Under the pieces are notes generated by a model. The model was not told where the DNA came from, made no database searches, and was given only the letters and a program-made list of their open reading frames with translations. 40,235 bases of DNA, taken from positions 1 to 40,235 of the forward strand of contig CAKUKR010000013.1 in assembly GCA_934663645.1 (NCBI GenBank). The letters run 5' to 3'. Shown here piece after piece: positions 22,655 to 32,537 of this stretch. Source of the stretch: an uncultured Muribaculaceae bacterium (lineage in GTDB: Bacteria; Bacteroidota; Bacteroidia; Bacteroidales; Muribaculaceae). The number at the start of each line of letters is the position of its first letter. Within the stretch, counting starts at the first letter, position 1. The position numbers were made by a program, and so were the translations under genes.

Positions 22655-25201
22655 ATGCAATCAGAGGACAAGATAATACCGATTAATCTAGAGTCGGAGA
22701 TGAAGAGCGCGTACATAGACTACTCGATGTCTGTGATAGTATCCCGTGCGCTTCCCGATGTGCGCGACGGCTTCAAGCCCGTTCACCGTCGTGTGCTTTT
22801 CGGCATGAACGAACTTGGCAACACATTCTCCGGCGAAACCAAGAAGTCGGCGCGTATAGTCGGCGATGTCATGGGTAAGTATCACCCTCACGGCGACTCG
22901 TCGATATACATGACCATGGTGCGTATGGCACAGGACTGGTCGCTGCGCTATCCGCTGGTGTTCGGACAGGGCAACTTCGGCTCGATAGACAACGACGCTC
23001 CCGCAGCGATGCGTTATACGGAGGTCAAGCTCGCCAAAATGGGCGAGGAGATGCTCCGCGACCTTGACAAGGACACCGTGGACTTCGTCCCCAACTTTGA
23101 CAACACGCTGACTGAGCCGTCAGTGCTGCCGACTAGAATACCAAACCTGCTGGTCAACGGCGCATCTGGCATCGCTGTCGGCATGGCGACCAATATGCCG
23201 CCGCACAACCTGACGGAATCGCTGAACGCCTCGCTCGCGCTGATAGACAATCCCGAACTCGAGGTGGAGGACCTCATGGAGTACATCAAGGCTCCGGATT
23301 TCCCCACCGGCGGCGAGATTTACGGTATGCAGGGCGTGCGCGACGCTTTCTTGACCGGCCGCGGACGCATCATAATACGCGGCAAGGCTGAAATCGAGAG
23401 CGAAGGCAACCGAGACGTTATCGTCATTTCCGAGATACCGTACGGTGTCGTCAAGAAGGAATTGGTCGAGAGCATCGCGGCTCTGGTGGTAGAAAAGAAG
23501 ATAGACGGCATCACCGACATATCAGACACTACGGCTCGCGGCAAAATGCACATTGCCATAACAATAAGGCAGGATGCCAATGCGCGTGTCGTGCTGAACA
23601 AGCTGTACAAGATGACGCAGCTGCAGACCTCGTTCAGCGTCAACAACGTGGCTCTGGTCAACGGCCGTCCAAAGACTCTCAACCTCAAAGAGCTGCTCCA
23701 GGCATTCGTAGACCACCGCCATGAGGTGGTCATCCGCCGCACACGCTATGACCTGCGCAAGGCCGAGGAACGCGCCCACATACTGAAAGGCCTGATGATA
23801 GCCTGTGACAACATAGACGAGGTTATCGCCATAATCCGCAGCTCCAAGACCCCTGACGAAGCCCGCACACGGCTGGGCGAGCGGTTCGGGCTCGACGAGG
23901 TGCAGACACGCGCTATCGTGGAGATGCGTCTGCGTCAGCTCACTGGTCTCGAAATGGACAAACTGCACGCCGAGTTTGACGAGTTGCAGCGACAGATAGA
24001 GTGGTTCAACAAGATACTCACCGATGATGCCGTATGCCGGCAGGTGATGAAGGACGAACTCATCGAGATACGCGACAAGTACGGCGACGAGCGACGCACG
24101 CGCATCAACCAGTTCGCCGGCGACTTCAATGTCGAGGACTTCTATCCTGACGACGAGATGATTATCACCATCTCTCACCTCGGGTACATCAAGCGCACAC
24201 CGCTGACCGAATACCGCGCACAACACCGAGGCGGCGTGGGAGCAAAGGGGAGCAGCACCCGCGAGAGCGACTTCATAGAGCATATATACTCCGCGTCCAA
24301 CCACAGCTATATGCTCTTCTTCACACGCAAGGGCCGCTGCTACTGGCTGCGTGTATATGAGATACCCGAGGGCGCGAAGGCCACGAAGGGACGCGCTATC
24401 CAGAACCTGCTCAACATTGACTCTGATGACTGCGTCAATGCGTTCATCTGTGTCAAGCACCTTGACGACCAGGGGTACATCAACACGCATAACCTCATAT
24501 TCTGCACCAAGCGCGGCCTGATAAAGAAGACTTCGCTCGAGGCATATTCCCGTCCGCGCCAGAAGGGTGTCAACGCTATCGTCATCAGGGAGGACGACCA
24601 GCTGATACAGGTGAAACTCACTGACGGCAACTCTGAAATAATCATAGCCGACCGCAAGGGTCGCGCTATACGCTTCCACGAGTCGAAGGTCCGCGAAATG
24701 GGGCGTATGGCAGCCGGTGTCAAGGGTATGCAGATTGACGCTGACAACGAGGCAATCGGCATGATAGCCATGAGCGGCGACGATAAGGAAACCGTCATGG
24801 TAGTTTCAGAGAAGGGCTACGGCAAGCGTTCTGCACTCGAGGATTACCGCATCACCAACCGTGGCGGCAAGGGCGTGCTCACGATGAAGGTGACTGAAAA
24901 GACCGGCGAAGTCATAGCTATAAATAATGTGACTGACGACGACGACCTCATCATCATTAACCAGAGCGGCATCACGCTGCGCCTTCCCCTGCAGCCTATC
25001 CGCGTGATGGGACGCAACACGCAGGGTGTCAAGCTGATTGACCTGACCAAGCGCGGTGACAGCATCGCCTCGGTATGCAAGGTGGCATCTGACCCCGAAG
25101 GTGGCGAGGCGGAGGAAACAGAAGATACTGCCGGTGCAGAGGCTTCTGGCGACGCTACCGCTGCTCTTGAAACTGAAGAGGACAACAACACGACCGAATA
25201 A
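22655..25201 (+). CDS. gyrA: DNA gyrase subunit A
   Basis: An 848-residue type IIA topoisomerase subunit that, with GyrB, introduces negative supercoils. The winged-helix region ([13 protein letters not shown]), the catalytic tyrosine in AAMRYTE (Y121) and the C-terminal beta-pinwheel with a GyrA-box-like [11 protein letters not shown] support GyrA over ParC. The quinolone region reads [18 protein letters not shown]82 matches E. coli S83, and M86 stands where E. coli has D87. The acidic C-terminal tail ([21 protein letters not shown]) is typical of gyrase. The TPR gene begins 23 nt later and is probably co-transcribed. Confidence 0.97.
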   Translation: MQSEDKIIPINLESEMKSAYIDYSMSVIVSRALPDVRDGFKPVHRRVLFGMNELGNTFSGETKKSARIVGDVMGKYHPHGDSSIYMTMVRMAQDWSLRYPLVFGQGNFGSIDNDAPAAMRYTEVKLAKMGEEMLRDLDKDTVDFVPNFDNTLTEPSVLPTRIPNLLVNGASGIAVGMATNMPPHNLTESLNASLALIDNPELEVEDLMEYIKAPDFPTGGEIYGMQGVRDAFLTGRGRIIIRGKAEIESEGNRDVIVISEIPYGVVKKELVESIAALVVEKKIDGITDISDTTARGKMHIAITIRQDANARVVLNKLYKMTQLQTSFSVNNVALVNGRPKTLNLKELLQAFVDHRHEVVIRRTRYDLRKAEERAHILKGLMIACDNIDEVIAIIRSSKTPDEARTRLGERFGLDEVQTRAIVEMRLRQLTGLEMDKLHAEFDELQRQIEWFNKILTDDAVCRQVMKDELIEIRDKYGDERRTRINQFAGDFNVEDFYPDDEMIITISHLGYIKRTPLTEYRAQHRGGVGAKGSSTRESDFIEHIYSASNHSYMLFFTRKGRCYWLRVYEIPEGAKATKGRAIQNLLNIDSDDCVNAFICVKHLDDQGYINTHNLIFCTKRGLIKKTSLEAYSRPRQKGVNAIVIREDDQLIQVKLTDGNSEIIIADRKGRAIRFHESKVREMGRMAAGVKGMQIDADNEAIGMIAMSGDDKETVMVVSEKGYGKRSALEDYRITNRGGKGVLTMKVTEKTGEVIAINNVTDDDDLIIINQSGITLRLPLQPIRVMGRNTQGVKLIDLTKRGDSIASVCKVASDPEGGEAEETEDTAGAEASGDATAALETEEDNNTTE

Positions 25202-25224
25202 CAACAACATTTTCACGATAACTT

Positions 25225-26433
25225 ATGAAAAAGCTTCTATTCATTGCACTCTGTACCGCTGCTGTTGGCTCGGTAAGTGCGCAGAAAGCAAATGTCGATG
25301 CCGCGAAGAAGCTCGCTGGCAAGATTGACAAAATCGAGGAGGCACGCGCTCTCATCAAAGAGGCTATCGCCAACCCCGAGACTAAAGATCAGGCCAATAC
25401 ATACGTCATTGCATCAGACATTGAGCTGAAGGCATACGACAAGGCCAAAAAGGATCTCGGCCTGAACAGCGAGAATGCTGAACCTGAGAAACTCGCGCAG
25501 ATGAACCGTTATCTGCTCAACGCATATCCCCTCATCCTCCAGTCTGTACAGGTAGGGGAGAACGACCCGAAGAGCAAGGCGCTCGGCGAGGCCCAGAAGA
25601 AGCTCGCCCTCCATCTAAATGACTATTTTCAGGCCGGCGCGGACCTGTATGGCGCAAAGAAATACTATCCTGAGGCATACTGTGCATTCGTTTACTATGG
25701 CGACATTCCCGAACTCCCGTTCATGCAAGGTTCTGTGAGCATCCCTGACTCTATCCGTGCCACTGCCTATTTCAATGCCGGGTTGAGCGGCTGGGCTGCA
25801 AGCGAACTTCCCGCCGCAGCTGCAGCTTTCAAGAAGGCTATCAACGCAAACTATGACAAGCCCGAGGCTTATATCTATGGACTCGCTTGCTGGCAAAACA
25901 TGATGCAGAATGACTCCACTGTCAATGACATGGCGCAGTCTGAAATATTCGAGATTTCGAAGCTCGGGTATGCCAAGTTCGGCATGAGCCAGCCTGTATT
26001 CCTCAATAATATGGTAAATGTGCTTGTTGAGCAGAACCAGGAACAGAAAGCCATTGACCTGATTGGGTCGCTGATTGCAGAGAATGAGTCAGCAGCCCTC
26101 TATGGCTTGCGTGGATATGTCTATGACCGCATGGGCATGGATACAGAGTCCGAAGCAGACTACCGCAAGGCTGCTTCCATGGAAGACGCTGATTTCGAGA
26201 CGCTCAAGAATGCGGGCAAGAAGATTTTCCGTCGCGGTACTGAGCTGTGGAACGAAATCGAGGGCAATTCCGCAGAGGCAAACGCCAAGCGTAAGGAGGT
26301 ACGCGAGAACTATTGGGGACGCGCATTTGAGATCGCGAACAAAGCCAAGATGATTAAGCCCGCTGATGCAAATGCGTCCGACCTTGATTACCTCATTGAC
26401 CAAATCAACTACGCTCTTGAATCACTGAGATAA
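25225..26433 (+). CDS. Periplasmic TPR-repeat protein downstream of gyrA
   Basis: A 402-residue protein with a signal peptide (MKKLLFIALCTAAVGSVSA, cleavage before Q20) and helical repeats typical of tetratricopeptide proteins, for example AYFNAGLSGWAASELPAAAAAFKKAINANYDKPEAYIYGLACWQN and ALYGLRGYVYDRMGMDTESEADYRKAASME. It has no catalytic motif. A TPR protein directly behind gyrA is a common Bacteroidales arrangement, but why they are coupled is not known. It ends before a clear terminator (26462-26511). Confidence 0.88.
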   Translation: MKKLLFIALCTAAVGSVSAQKANVDAAKKLAGKIDKIEEARALIKEAIANPETKDQANTYVIASDIELKAYDKAKKDLGLNSENAEPEKLAQMNRYLLNAYPLILQSVQVGENDPKSKALGEAQKKLALHLNDYFQAGADLYGAKKYYPEAYCAFVYYGDIPELPFMQGSVSIPDSIRATAYFNAGLSGWAASELPAAAAAFKKAINANYDKPEAYIYGLACWQNMMQNDSTVNDMAQSEIFEISKLGYAKFGMSQPVFLNNMVNVLVEQNQEQKAIDLIGSLIAENESAALYGLRGYVYDRMGMDTESEADYRKAASMEDADFETLKNAGKKIFRRGTELWNEIEGNSAEANAKRKEVRENYWGRAFEIANKAKMIKPADANASDLDYLIDQINYALESLR

Positions 26434-26461
26434 CAATTCTGTCATTGACAGCCCGATATCA

Positions 26462-26511
26462 GGAGGCGGCACCGCGAGTATACGGTGTCGCCTCTGTTAT
26501 TGTTTTTTTAG
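26462..26511 (+). terminator. Terminator of the gyrA-TPR operon
   Basis: GGAGGCGGCACCG (26462-26474) pairs with CGGTGTCGCCTCT (26483-26495), then TTATTGTTTTTTTA. Confidence 0.85.
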
Positions 26512-26540
26512 TAAAAATCCAATCTCCTCTCCGATATTAG

Positions 26541-26573
26541 TTTTTATCATTACGGCAAAATGTGCTAACTTTG
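26541..26573 (+). promoter_or_regulatory. Promoter of purH
   Basis: TAACTTTG (26566-26573) with a T5 tract at 26541-26545, 20 nt upstream in place of TTTG. The ATG at 26594 lies about 20 nt downstream. Confidence 0.7.
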
Positions 26574-26593
26574 CAAAGTAATTGAGCCGATAT

Positions 26594-28117
26594 ATGGAGT
26601 CTACGAAAAAGATAAAGTCAGCATTGGTCTCCGTCTACCATAAAGACGGTCTCGAAGAGATACTCAAATTGTTGAACGACAATGGTGTACGCCTTTTTTC
26701 AACAGGCGGCACACACGAGTTCATCAAGGGTCTCGGATATGAGTGTGAAACGGTGGAAAGCATCACGGGCTACCCCTCGATACTCGGAGGACGTGTCAAG
26801 ACGCTTCACCCCTCAGTGTTTGGCGGCATCTTGTGCCGTCGCGACAATGCTGCCGACAGGGAGCAGACCTCGAAATACTCTATCCCCGAAATTGACTTGG
26901 TCATCGTAGACCTATACCCGTTTGCCGACACAGTCGCTTCCGGCGCGTCGGAGGCTGACATCATCGAGAAAATCGACATAGGCGGCATTTCGCTCATCCG
27001 TGGAGCTGCCAAAAACTACAATGATGTCATCATTGTGGCCTCCAAGGCGCAGTACGCTACCCTCGCGCAGCTGCTGGGTGAGTCTGGCGCACAGTCCACT
27101 CTCGCACAGAGACGTGAGTTTGCCAAGCAGGCATTTGCTGTTTCTTCGATGTATGACTCGCAGATTTTCAACTGGTTTGACGGCGGCGACATGTCGGCAA
27201 TGCGCCTCGCGGACGACGGCAAGATGCACCTGCGTTACGGCGAGAACCCTCACCAGCAAGCGTGCTTCTACGGCGATTTCAGCAAGGTGTTCGACAAGCT
27301 TCACGGCAAGGAGATATCCTACAACAACCTTCTCGACATCGATGCCGCCGTTTCGCTGATTGCTGATTTCGACACTCCCACATTCGCTATCCTCAAGCAC
27401 AACAATGCATGCGGCATCGCTTCGTGCGACAACATCATGCAAGCATGGGAGACGGCTCTCGCTTGCGACCCGGTTTCCGCTTTCGGCGGAGTGCTTATAG
27501 CCAACCGCGACATCGATGCTGCCACCGCCGAGAAGATTAACTCCATTTTCTTTGAGGTAATCATCGCCCCGGCATACAGCGAAGATGCCCTGAAGGTGCT
27601 GAAAACGAAGAAGAACCGCATCATACTGATACAAAAACGCGCAGTTGAGTGCAAATACCGCTACCGTTCGGCGGTAAACGGTGTATTGTGCCAGGAAAAG
27701 GATGCGAAGGTGGAGACGCTTGCTGACTTGCGCCAGGTGTGCAAGCGGGCTGCCACAGAGAGCGAGTGTGCGGATATGCTCTTCGCCCTCAAGGTGGTCA
27801 AGCACAGCAAGAGCAACTCTATCGTGCTTGCCAAGGACGGCCGTCTTCTGGCATCTGGCGTGGGGCAGACCTCGCGTGTCGACGCGCTGAAACAGGCTAT
27901 CGAGAAGGCTCGTTCATTCGGGTTTGACCTCTCTGGGGGCGTAATGGCCTCGGATGCGTTCTTCCCCTTTGCCGACTGTGTTGAGATAGCACACGAGGCC
28001 GGGATTACCGCCGTGGTTCACCCTGGCGGCTCAATACGCGACAACGAGTCTGTCGAATACTGTAACGCGCATGACATGGCAATGGCAATGACTGGTTTCC
28101 GTCATTTCCGTCATTGA
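26594..28117 (+). CDS. purH: Bifunctional AICAR transformylase/IMP cyclohydrolase
   Basis: A 507-residue enzyme catalysing the last two steps of de novo purine synthesis. The N-terminal MGS-like cyclohydrolase domain (about 1-190) shows LFSTGGTHEFI, ILGGRVKTLHPSVFGGIL and LVIVDLYPF. The AICAR transformylase domain follows with LRYGENPHQQA, the catalytic KHNNACG, DPVSAFGGVL, and SDAFFPFADCVEIA near the end. Length suits the Bacteroidetes form. ATG at 26594 is chosen; an upstream TTG at 26582 would add four residues and crowd the promoter. A hairpin without a T run follows at 28123-28144. Confidence 0.96.
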   Translation: MESTKKIKSALVSVYHKDGLEEILKLLNDNGVRLFSTGGTHEFIKGLGYECETVESITGYPSILGGRVKTLHPSVFGGILCRRDNAADREQTSKYSIPEIDLVIVDLYPFADTVASGASEADIIEKIDIGGISLIRGAAKNYNDVIIVASKAQYATLAQLLGESGAQSTLAQRREFAKQAFAVSSMYDSQIFNWFDGGDMSAMRLADDGKMHLRYGENPHQQACFYGDFSKVFDKLHGKEISYNNLLDIDAAVSLIADFDTPTFAILKHNNACGIASCDNIMQAWETALACDPVSAFGGVLIANRDIDAATAEKINSIFFEVIIAPAYSEDALKVLKTKKNRIILIQKRAVECKYRYRSAVNGVLCQEKDAKVETLADLRQVCKRAATESECADMLFALKVVKHSKSNSIVLAKDGRLLASGVGQTSRVDALKQAIEKARSFGFDLSGGVMASDAFFPFADCVEIAHEAGITAVVHPGGSIRDNESVEYCNAHDMAMAMTGFRHFRH

Positions 28118-28208
28118 CCCTCGGCAGCCTGGGGGATGGCTGTCATATCCAAACTTCCTCACTAACTGAGCCGGCAGTCTCCGGCAAACCTCTCAAAATC
28201 GAATAGAA

Positions 28209-29264
28209 ATGGCCAAAAAAGTAAAGACAAGCAAATCGTGGTTCTCACGGCTCTTCTCCTTCACGCAGGAGATAGCCATGGACTTGGGAACTGCCAACTC
28301 CATAATCATCCACAACGACCAGATTGTCGTAGACGAGCCGTCGGTTGTGGCTATCGACAACAAGACCGAGGAGCTGCAGGCTGTCGGCACTGCAGCCCAC
28401 CTGATGGAGGGCAAGGAACCTCCGGGCCTGCGCACTGTCCGCCCGCTGCGCGACGGCGTGATAGCCGATTTCCAGGCGGCCGAGGTCATGATACGCGGCA
28501 TGGTCAAGATGGTCGGCTCGAAACGGTGGAAGTTCACTCCGGCTCTCCGCATGGTAGTCTGCATACCCTCCGGCTCAACGGAGGTCGAAATCCGTGCTGT
28601 GCGCGACTCCAGTGAGCACGCCGGCGGTCGTGACGTGTACATGATATATGAGCCTATGGCTGCTGCTCTCGGCATCGGTCTCGACGTGGAGGCTCCGGAG
28701 GGCAACATGATTGTTGACATAGGCGGCGGCAGCACCGAAATCGCCGTCATATCACTCGGCGGAATAGTCTGCAACAAGAGCATACGCCTCGCCGGAAACG
28801 ACCTTTCCGAAGATATCAAGGAGTATATGGGCCGTGTGCACAATGTCAAGGTGGGTACGACAACGGCGGAACTCATCAAGATACAAGTCGGCTCGGCTCT
28901 TCCTGAGCTCGACAACCCGCCAGAACCGTTTACCGTCATCGGCCCGAACCGCATAACCGGTCTGCCTATGGACGTTGTGGTGACATACGACGAGATTTCC
29001 AAGTGCATCGAGAACACTATCAGCAAGATGGAGAATGCCGTGCTTGAGGCTCTTTCACAGACTCCTCCTGAGCTGTATGCAGACATCGTTCACAACGGCA
29101 TCTACCTCGCCGGCGGCGGCGCGTTGCTGCGCGGCCTGGCAAAACGCTTTACCGACAAGATCGGCATCGAGTTCAAGGTGGCAGACGACCCGCTGCATGC
29201 AGTGGCAAAGGGTACGGGCGTTGCCCTGAAGAATATCCACCGCTTCTCGTTCCTGATACGGTAA
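28209..29264 (+). CDS. mreB: Rod shape-determining actin homologue MreB
   Basis: A 351-residue actin-fold ATPase that organises wall elongation on the inner face of the membrane. Phosphate-binding loops are visible: AMDLGTANSII (phosphate 1) and IVDIGGGSTEIAVISLGG (phosphate 2), with the adenosine motif GIYLAGGGALLRGL. The N-terminus (KKVKTSKSWFSRLFSF) is amphipathic and may help membrane binding. It is the first gene of the mreBCD-mrdA-rodA cluster; no consensus promoter was found in the 91-bp gap after purH, so read-through from purH is possible. Confidence 0.97.
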   Translation: MAKKVKTSKSWFSRLFSFTQEIAMDLGTANSIIIHNDQIVVDEPSVVAIDNKTEELQAVGTAAHLMEGKEPPGLRTVRPLRDGVIADFQAAEVMIRGMVKMVGSKRWKFTPALRMVVCIPSGSTEVEIRAVRDSSEHAGGRDVYMIYEPMAAALGIGLDVEAPEGNMIVDIGGGSTEIAVISLGGIVCNKSIRLAGNDLSEDIKEYMGRVHNVKVGTTTAELIKIQVGSALPELDNPPEPFTVIGPNRITGLPMDVVVTYDEISKCIENTISKMENAVLEALSQTPPELYADIVHNGIYLAGGGALLRGLAKRFTDKIGIEFKVADDPLHAVAKGTGVALKNIHRFSFLIR

Positions 29265-29303
29265 ATGCGTGCCGTGAGCGGTACATCTTAAAGTCTTCGG
29301 AAA

Positions 29304-30149
29304 GTGCGCAACCTGCTTAATTTCCTGATTAAGTACAGAGCATGGTTTGTCTTCATATTCTATGTGCTGGTAAGCTGTGTCCTGATAGTCAGCGGCTCCG
29401 CATACAGGCTGTCGGTGTACATGACTTCGGCTAACGCTGTCACCGCAACGTTGAACGAGGCGACTTCGGGCGTCACCGGCTATTTCAACCTGAGCAGCGT
29501 CAACGCCTCGCTCGAGCAACGCACTGCGCAGCTCGAAGCGGAGGTGCTGAACCTGCGTGAGCAGTTGAATTATTATCAAGCGATAGTGCGTGACTCCATG
29601 GGGCAAGATGTGGCTATGCCGCAGGCTCGTTTCTCATATATACTCGCCCCGGTCATTTCAAGCACCTTCCATCGCCCACGCAACTACATCACCATTTCCA
29701 AGGGTTTCGAGGACGGTGTCCATCGAGGCATGGGTGTGGTGGACCACAATGGCGTAGTCGGCGTTGTAAATGCGTGCAGCAGGCATACGGCGCGTATTGT
29801 GTCGCTGCTCAACGAGGCGCAGCCCTTCTCGGTCAAGCTGAAGGGCACGCCATACGTAGGCACGCTTTGGTGGAAGGGCAATGACCGCAAAATCGCTTAT
29901 ATGGAGGAAGTGCCGCGTCATGCGAAATACCACACTGGCGACACGGTTGTGACAAGCGGGTTTTCCACCACATTCCCCGCTGGCATCCATGTCGGCACGG
30001 TCATGGGGGCAGTGCGCGGCGACGACGACAACTATTTCACGCTCAAGGTGCGCCTTGCCACCGATTTCGCAAACCTCACGGCAGTCCGTGTCATCAAGGA
30101 TGTGCGCAGGGCGGAGATAGATACTCTTGCCAAATATGACCTGAAATAA
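29304..30149 (+). CDS. mreC: Rod shape-determining protein MreC
   Basis: A 281-residue elongasome scaffold. One N-terminal membrane helix (about residues 13-33) is followed by a coiled coil (about 66-92, LEQRTAQLEAEVLNLREQL) and the periplasmic double beta-barrel with VVDHNGVVGVVNACSRHTARIVSLLNEAQPFSV and GDTVVTSGFSTTFPAGIHVGTV. The start is GTG at 29304 (GTGCGCAAC), giving the usual MRNLLNFLIKYRAWF opening. It lies 39 nt after mreB and 29 nt before mreD. Confidence 0.95.
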   Translation: MRNLLNFLIKYRAWFVFIFYVLVSCVLIVSGSAYRLSVYMTSANAVTATLNEATSGVTGYFNLSSVNASLEQRTAQLEAEVLNLREQLNYYQAIVRDSMGQDVAMPQARFSYILAPVISSTFHRPRNYITISKGFEDGVHRGMGVVDHNGVVGVVNACSRHTARIVSLLNEAQPFSVKLKGTPYVGTLWWKGNDRKIAYMEEVPRHAKYHTGDTVVTSGFSTTFPAGIHVGTVMGAVRGDDDNYFTLKVRLATDFANLTAVRVIKDVRRAEIDTLAKYDLK

Positions 30150-30178
30150 CACTCAGGGCAAACAAGAATTATTGGGAT

Positions 30179-30700
30179 ATGAACCGCAGGATTATAACGA
30201 TAGCCGCGCTTTTCATCATACTGCTCCTGATTCAGGTGCTGATATGCAACCATATCGTGCTGTTCGGGGTGGCCGTGCCGTTTGTATTCGTGTATTTCAT
30301 CATCACGCTGCCTCTCGATGTGGGGCAATGCACGCTGCTTACTCTGGCATTCCTGCTGGGACTTGGTGTGGACGTATGTTCCGACACTGCCGGCATGAAC
30401 GCATTGGCGTGTACTGTTGTTGCAATGATGAAACGCCCTCTGTTCTTCAGGTTTGTGCTCAAGGACGACAAGTCGGTCACACTCTCCCCCTCGGTAACAT
30501 CCATGGGCTTCGGGCAGTACCTGCGCTACTCGGCGTTGCTTGTCGCTGTTTACTGCATGCTGGTGTTCAGTGTGGAATACTTTTCGTTCTGCGACATCAG
30601 CGAGATACTGGTGAAAGGGGCGGCAAGTGCAGCTCTCACAACGGTGCTGATACTCATCGTGGACAGCTTATCATCTGCAAAACGTGAGAAAAGACTATAA
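30179..30700 (+). CDS. mreD: Rod shape-determining protein MreD
   Basis: A 173-residue integral membrane protein with five or six hydrophobic helices. The Bacteroidetes MreD pattern is visible in LCNHIVLFGVAVPFVFVYFIITLP and LGLGVDVCSDTAGMNALA. It works with MreC and the MrdA-RodA pair. Its 3' end overlaps the start of mrdA by 17 nt, indicating translational coupling. Confidence 0.93.
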   Translation: MNRRIITIAALFIILLLIQVLICNHIVLFGVAVPFVFVYFIITLPLDVGQCTLLTLAFLLGLGVDVCSDTAGMNALACTVVAMMKRPLFFRFVLKDDKSVTLSPSVTSMGFGQYLRYSALLVAVYCMLVFSVEYFSFCDISEILVKGAASAALTTVLILIVDSLSSAKREKRL

Positions 30701-32537
30701 GTTAGAAAAGCGGAAATATGTCATAGGCGGGTTTATATGCCTCATCGTCCTGATATACATAATACGCCTGTACAACCTGCAGGTGGGCGATGACAAGTAT
30801 AAGACATCTGCCGACAGCAACGCTTTTCTGGAGAAAATCATATATCCTGCGCGAGGGCTGATATATGACCGCGAGGGACGGCTCGTGGTGTTCAACCAGC
30901 CGGCGTATGATGTCATGCTCATACCCAAGGATGTGGGGCAGTTTGACACGCTTGCCCTCTGCCAGGTGCTGGGCATGACACGCGAGCAGCTTGACGACAA
31001 GTGGCGGGAAATGAAAGACCCTCGCAAAAATCCAGGCTACTCCTCATATACGCCGCAGAAGCTCATTTCGCAGCTTTCGCAGCAGGACTACGGCCGCTTG
31101 CAGGAGAAACTCCACCTGTTCCCGGGCTTTTTCATACAAAAGCGCAACATCAGGCAGTACAATTACGCTTGCGGGGCGAACATACTCGGCAACATACGGG
31201 AAGTTTCTGCCGCTGACATCGAAAAGGACCGCTATTACCGCTCTGGCGACTTCACTGGCGACCTCGGTGTGGAGCGCAGCTATGAGCAGGCGTTGCGCGG
31301 CGTGAAAGGGTCGGAGATACTGATGAAGGACGCCCTCGGGCGCATCAAGGGAAAATATGAGGACGGCGTGCATGATATCGCCCCGAAGTCCGGCAGAAAC
31401 CTGACCCTGTCGATAGACTTCGAGTTGCAGAAATACGGCGAGCAGCTCATGGCCGGCAAGATGGGCGCGATAGTGGCCATTGAACCCAGTACCGGCGAGA
31501 TACTTTGTCTGGTGACATCGCCGGGATATGACCCTTCGATGCTTGTTGGCAAGAACCGTGGCAAAAACTATTCGGCATTGGTGAAAGACCCGTACAAGCC
31601 GTTGTTTGACCGCGCCATACAGGCGGCATACCCGCCAGGCTCAACGTTCAAGCCTACACAGGGGCTCATATTCCTGCAAGAGGGTGTTGTCTCTGACAAG
31701 ACCGTGTATCCTTGTCATCATGGCTATGTAAACGGATTGCGTGTGGGCTGCCACGGCCACGCCTCGCCCATTGCTCTCAAGCCCGCGTTGCAGACATCGT
31801 GCAATGCATATTTCTGCTGGGGGTTCAAGAATATGATAGACCGCAAGGGAGCGACGGCGGCTGCACAGCTCGAAAAATGGAAGAATTACCTTGTCGAGAT
31901 GGGTTACGGCTACCGCCTAGGCATCGACCTCCCTGCTGAGTCTCGCGGCTTTATCCCCAACAGCGGCTTTTACAACGACCGTCTCGGGATGTGGTCTGCC
32001 AACTCCGTCATATCTGTCAGCATAGGTCAGGGCGAAATCCTCGCTACGCCGTTGCAGATAGCCAACCTGTGCGCTACGATAGCCAACCGCGGCTGGTATT
32101 ACACACCTCACGTAGTCAAGGCAATTCAGGACACGGTCATAGACGTGAAATACCGTTCACGGCATGCGCCGCACATCCGCAAGGCGTATTATGACATAGT
32201 GGCAGAGGGTATGCGCATGGCTGTGCTCGGCGGCACTTGCCGACTTGCCAACATCCCGGGGCTCGATGTGGCTGGCAAGACCGGCACGGCGCAGAACCCT
32301 CACGGCAAGGACCACTCCGCGTTTATGGGCTTCGCCCCGTACGAAAAGCCGCGCATCGCAGTGGCTGTATATGTAGAGAACGCCGGTTTCGGCGCGACAT
32401 ACGGCGTGCCTATCGGCAGCCTTATAATAGAGAAATACCTGCGCGGCGAGATTGCGCCCGAGCGCAAGGGAATTGAGGAACGGATGATGACATCCAGAAC
32501 CATAACAGCGAAATCAAATGGCAAAGACAAACACTGA
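30684..32537 (+). CDS. mrdA: Penicillin-binding protein 2 (elongation transpeptidase)
   Basis: A 617-residue class B PBP that crosslinks peptidoglycan during elongation. It has an N-terminal membrane helix (about 12-28), a dimerisation domain with YPARGLIYDREGRLVVFN, and a transpeptidase domain with STFK (S320), SCN (in LQTSCNAYF) and KTG (K532, AGKTGTAQN). The start is GTG at 30684, inside the end of mreD. Its 3' end overlaps rodA by 20 nt. The Lys-rich C-terminal tail is short. Confidence 0.95.
   Translation: MRKDYKLEKRKYVIGGFICLIVLIYIIRLYNLQVGDDKYKTSADSNAFLEKIIYPARGLIYDREGRLVVFNQPAYDVMLIPKDVGQFDTLALCQVLGMTREQLDDKWREMKDPRKNPGYSSYTPQKLISQLSQQDYGRLQEKLHLFPGFFIQKRNIRQYNYACGANILGNIREVSAADIEKDRYYRSGDFTGDLGVERSYEQALRGVKGSEILMKDALGRIKGKYEDGVHDIAPKSGRNLTLSIDFELQKYGEQLMAGKMGAIVAIEPSTGEILCLVTSPGYDPSMLVGKNRGKNYSALVKDPYKPLFDRAIQAAYPPGSTFKPTQGLIFLQEGVVSDKTVYPCHHGYVNGLRVGCHGHASPIALKPALQTSCNAYFCWGFKNMIDRKGATAAAQLEKWKNYLVEMGYGYRLGIDLPAESRGFIPNSGFYNDRLGMWSANSVISVSIGQGEILATPLQIANLCATIANRGWYYTPHVVKAIQDTVIDVKYRSRHAPHIRKAYYDIVAEGMRMAVLGGTCRLANIPGLDVAGKTGTAQNPHGKDHSAFMGFAPYEKPRIAVAVYVENAGFGATYGVPIGSLIIEKYLRGEIAPERKGIEERMMTSRTITAKSNGKDKH

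Noticed and set aside
22358..22660. 101-codon N-terminal extension of the SDR gene
   Set aside because: It is unlike SDR proteins, starts inside gyrA and crosses both promoters; ATG 22357 gives a standard SDR start.
23522..24679. 385-codon open frame opposite gyrA
   Set aside because: Antisense to conserved gyrase sequence; composition is that of a shadow frame.
28123..28144. Terminator after purH
   Set aside because: The GGCAGCC/GGCTGTC hairpin has no T run, so I list it only as a possible mRNA structure.
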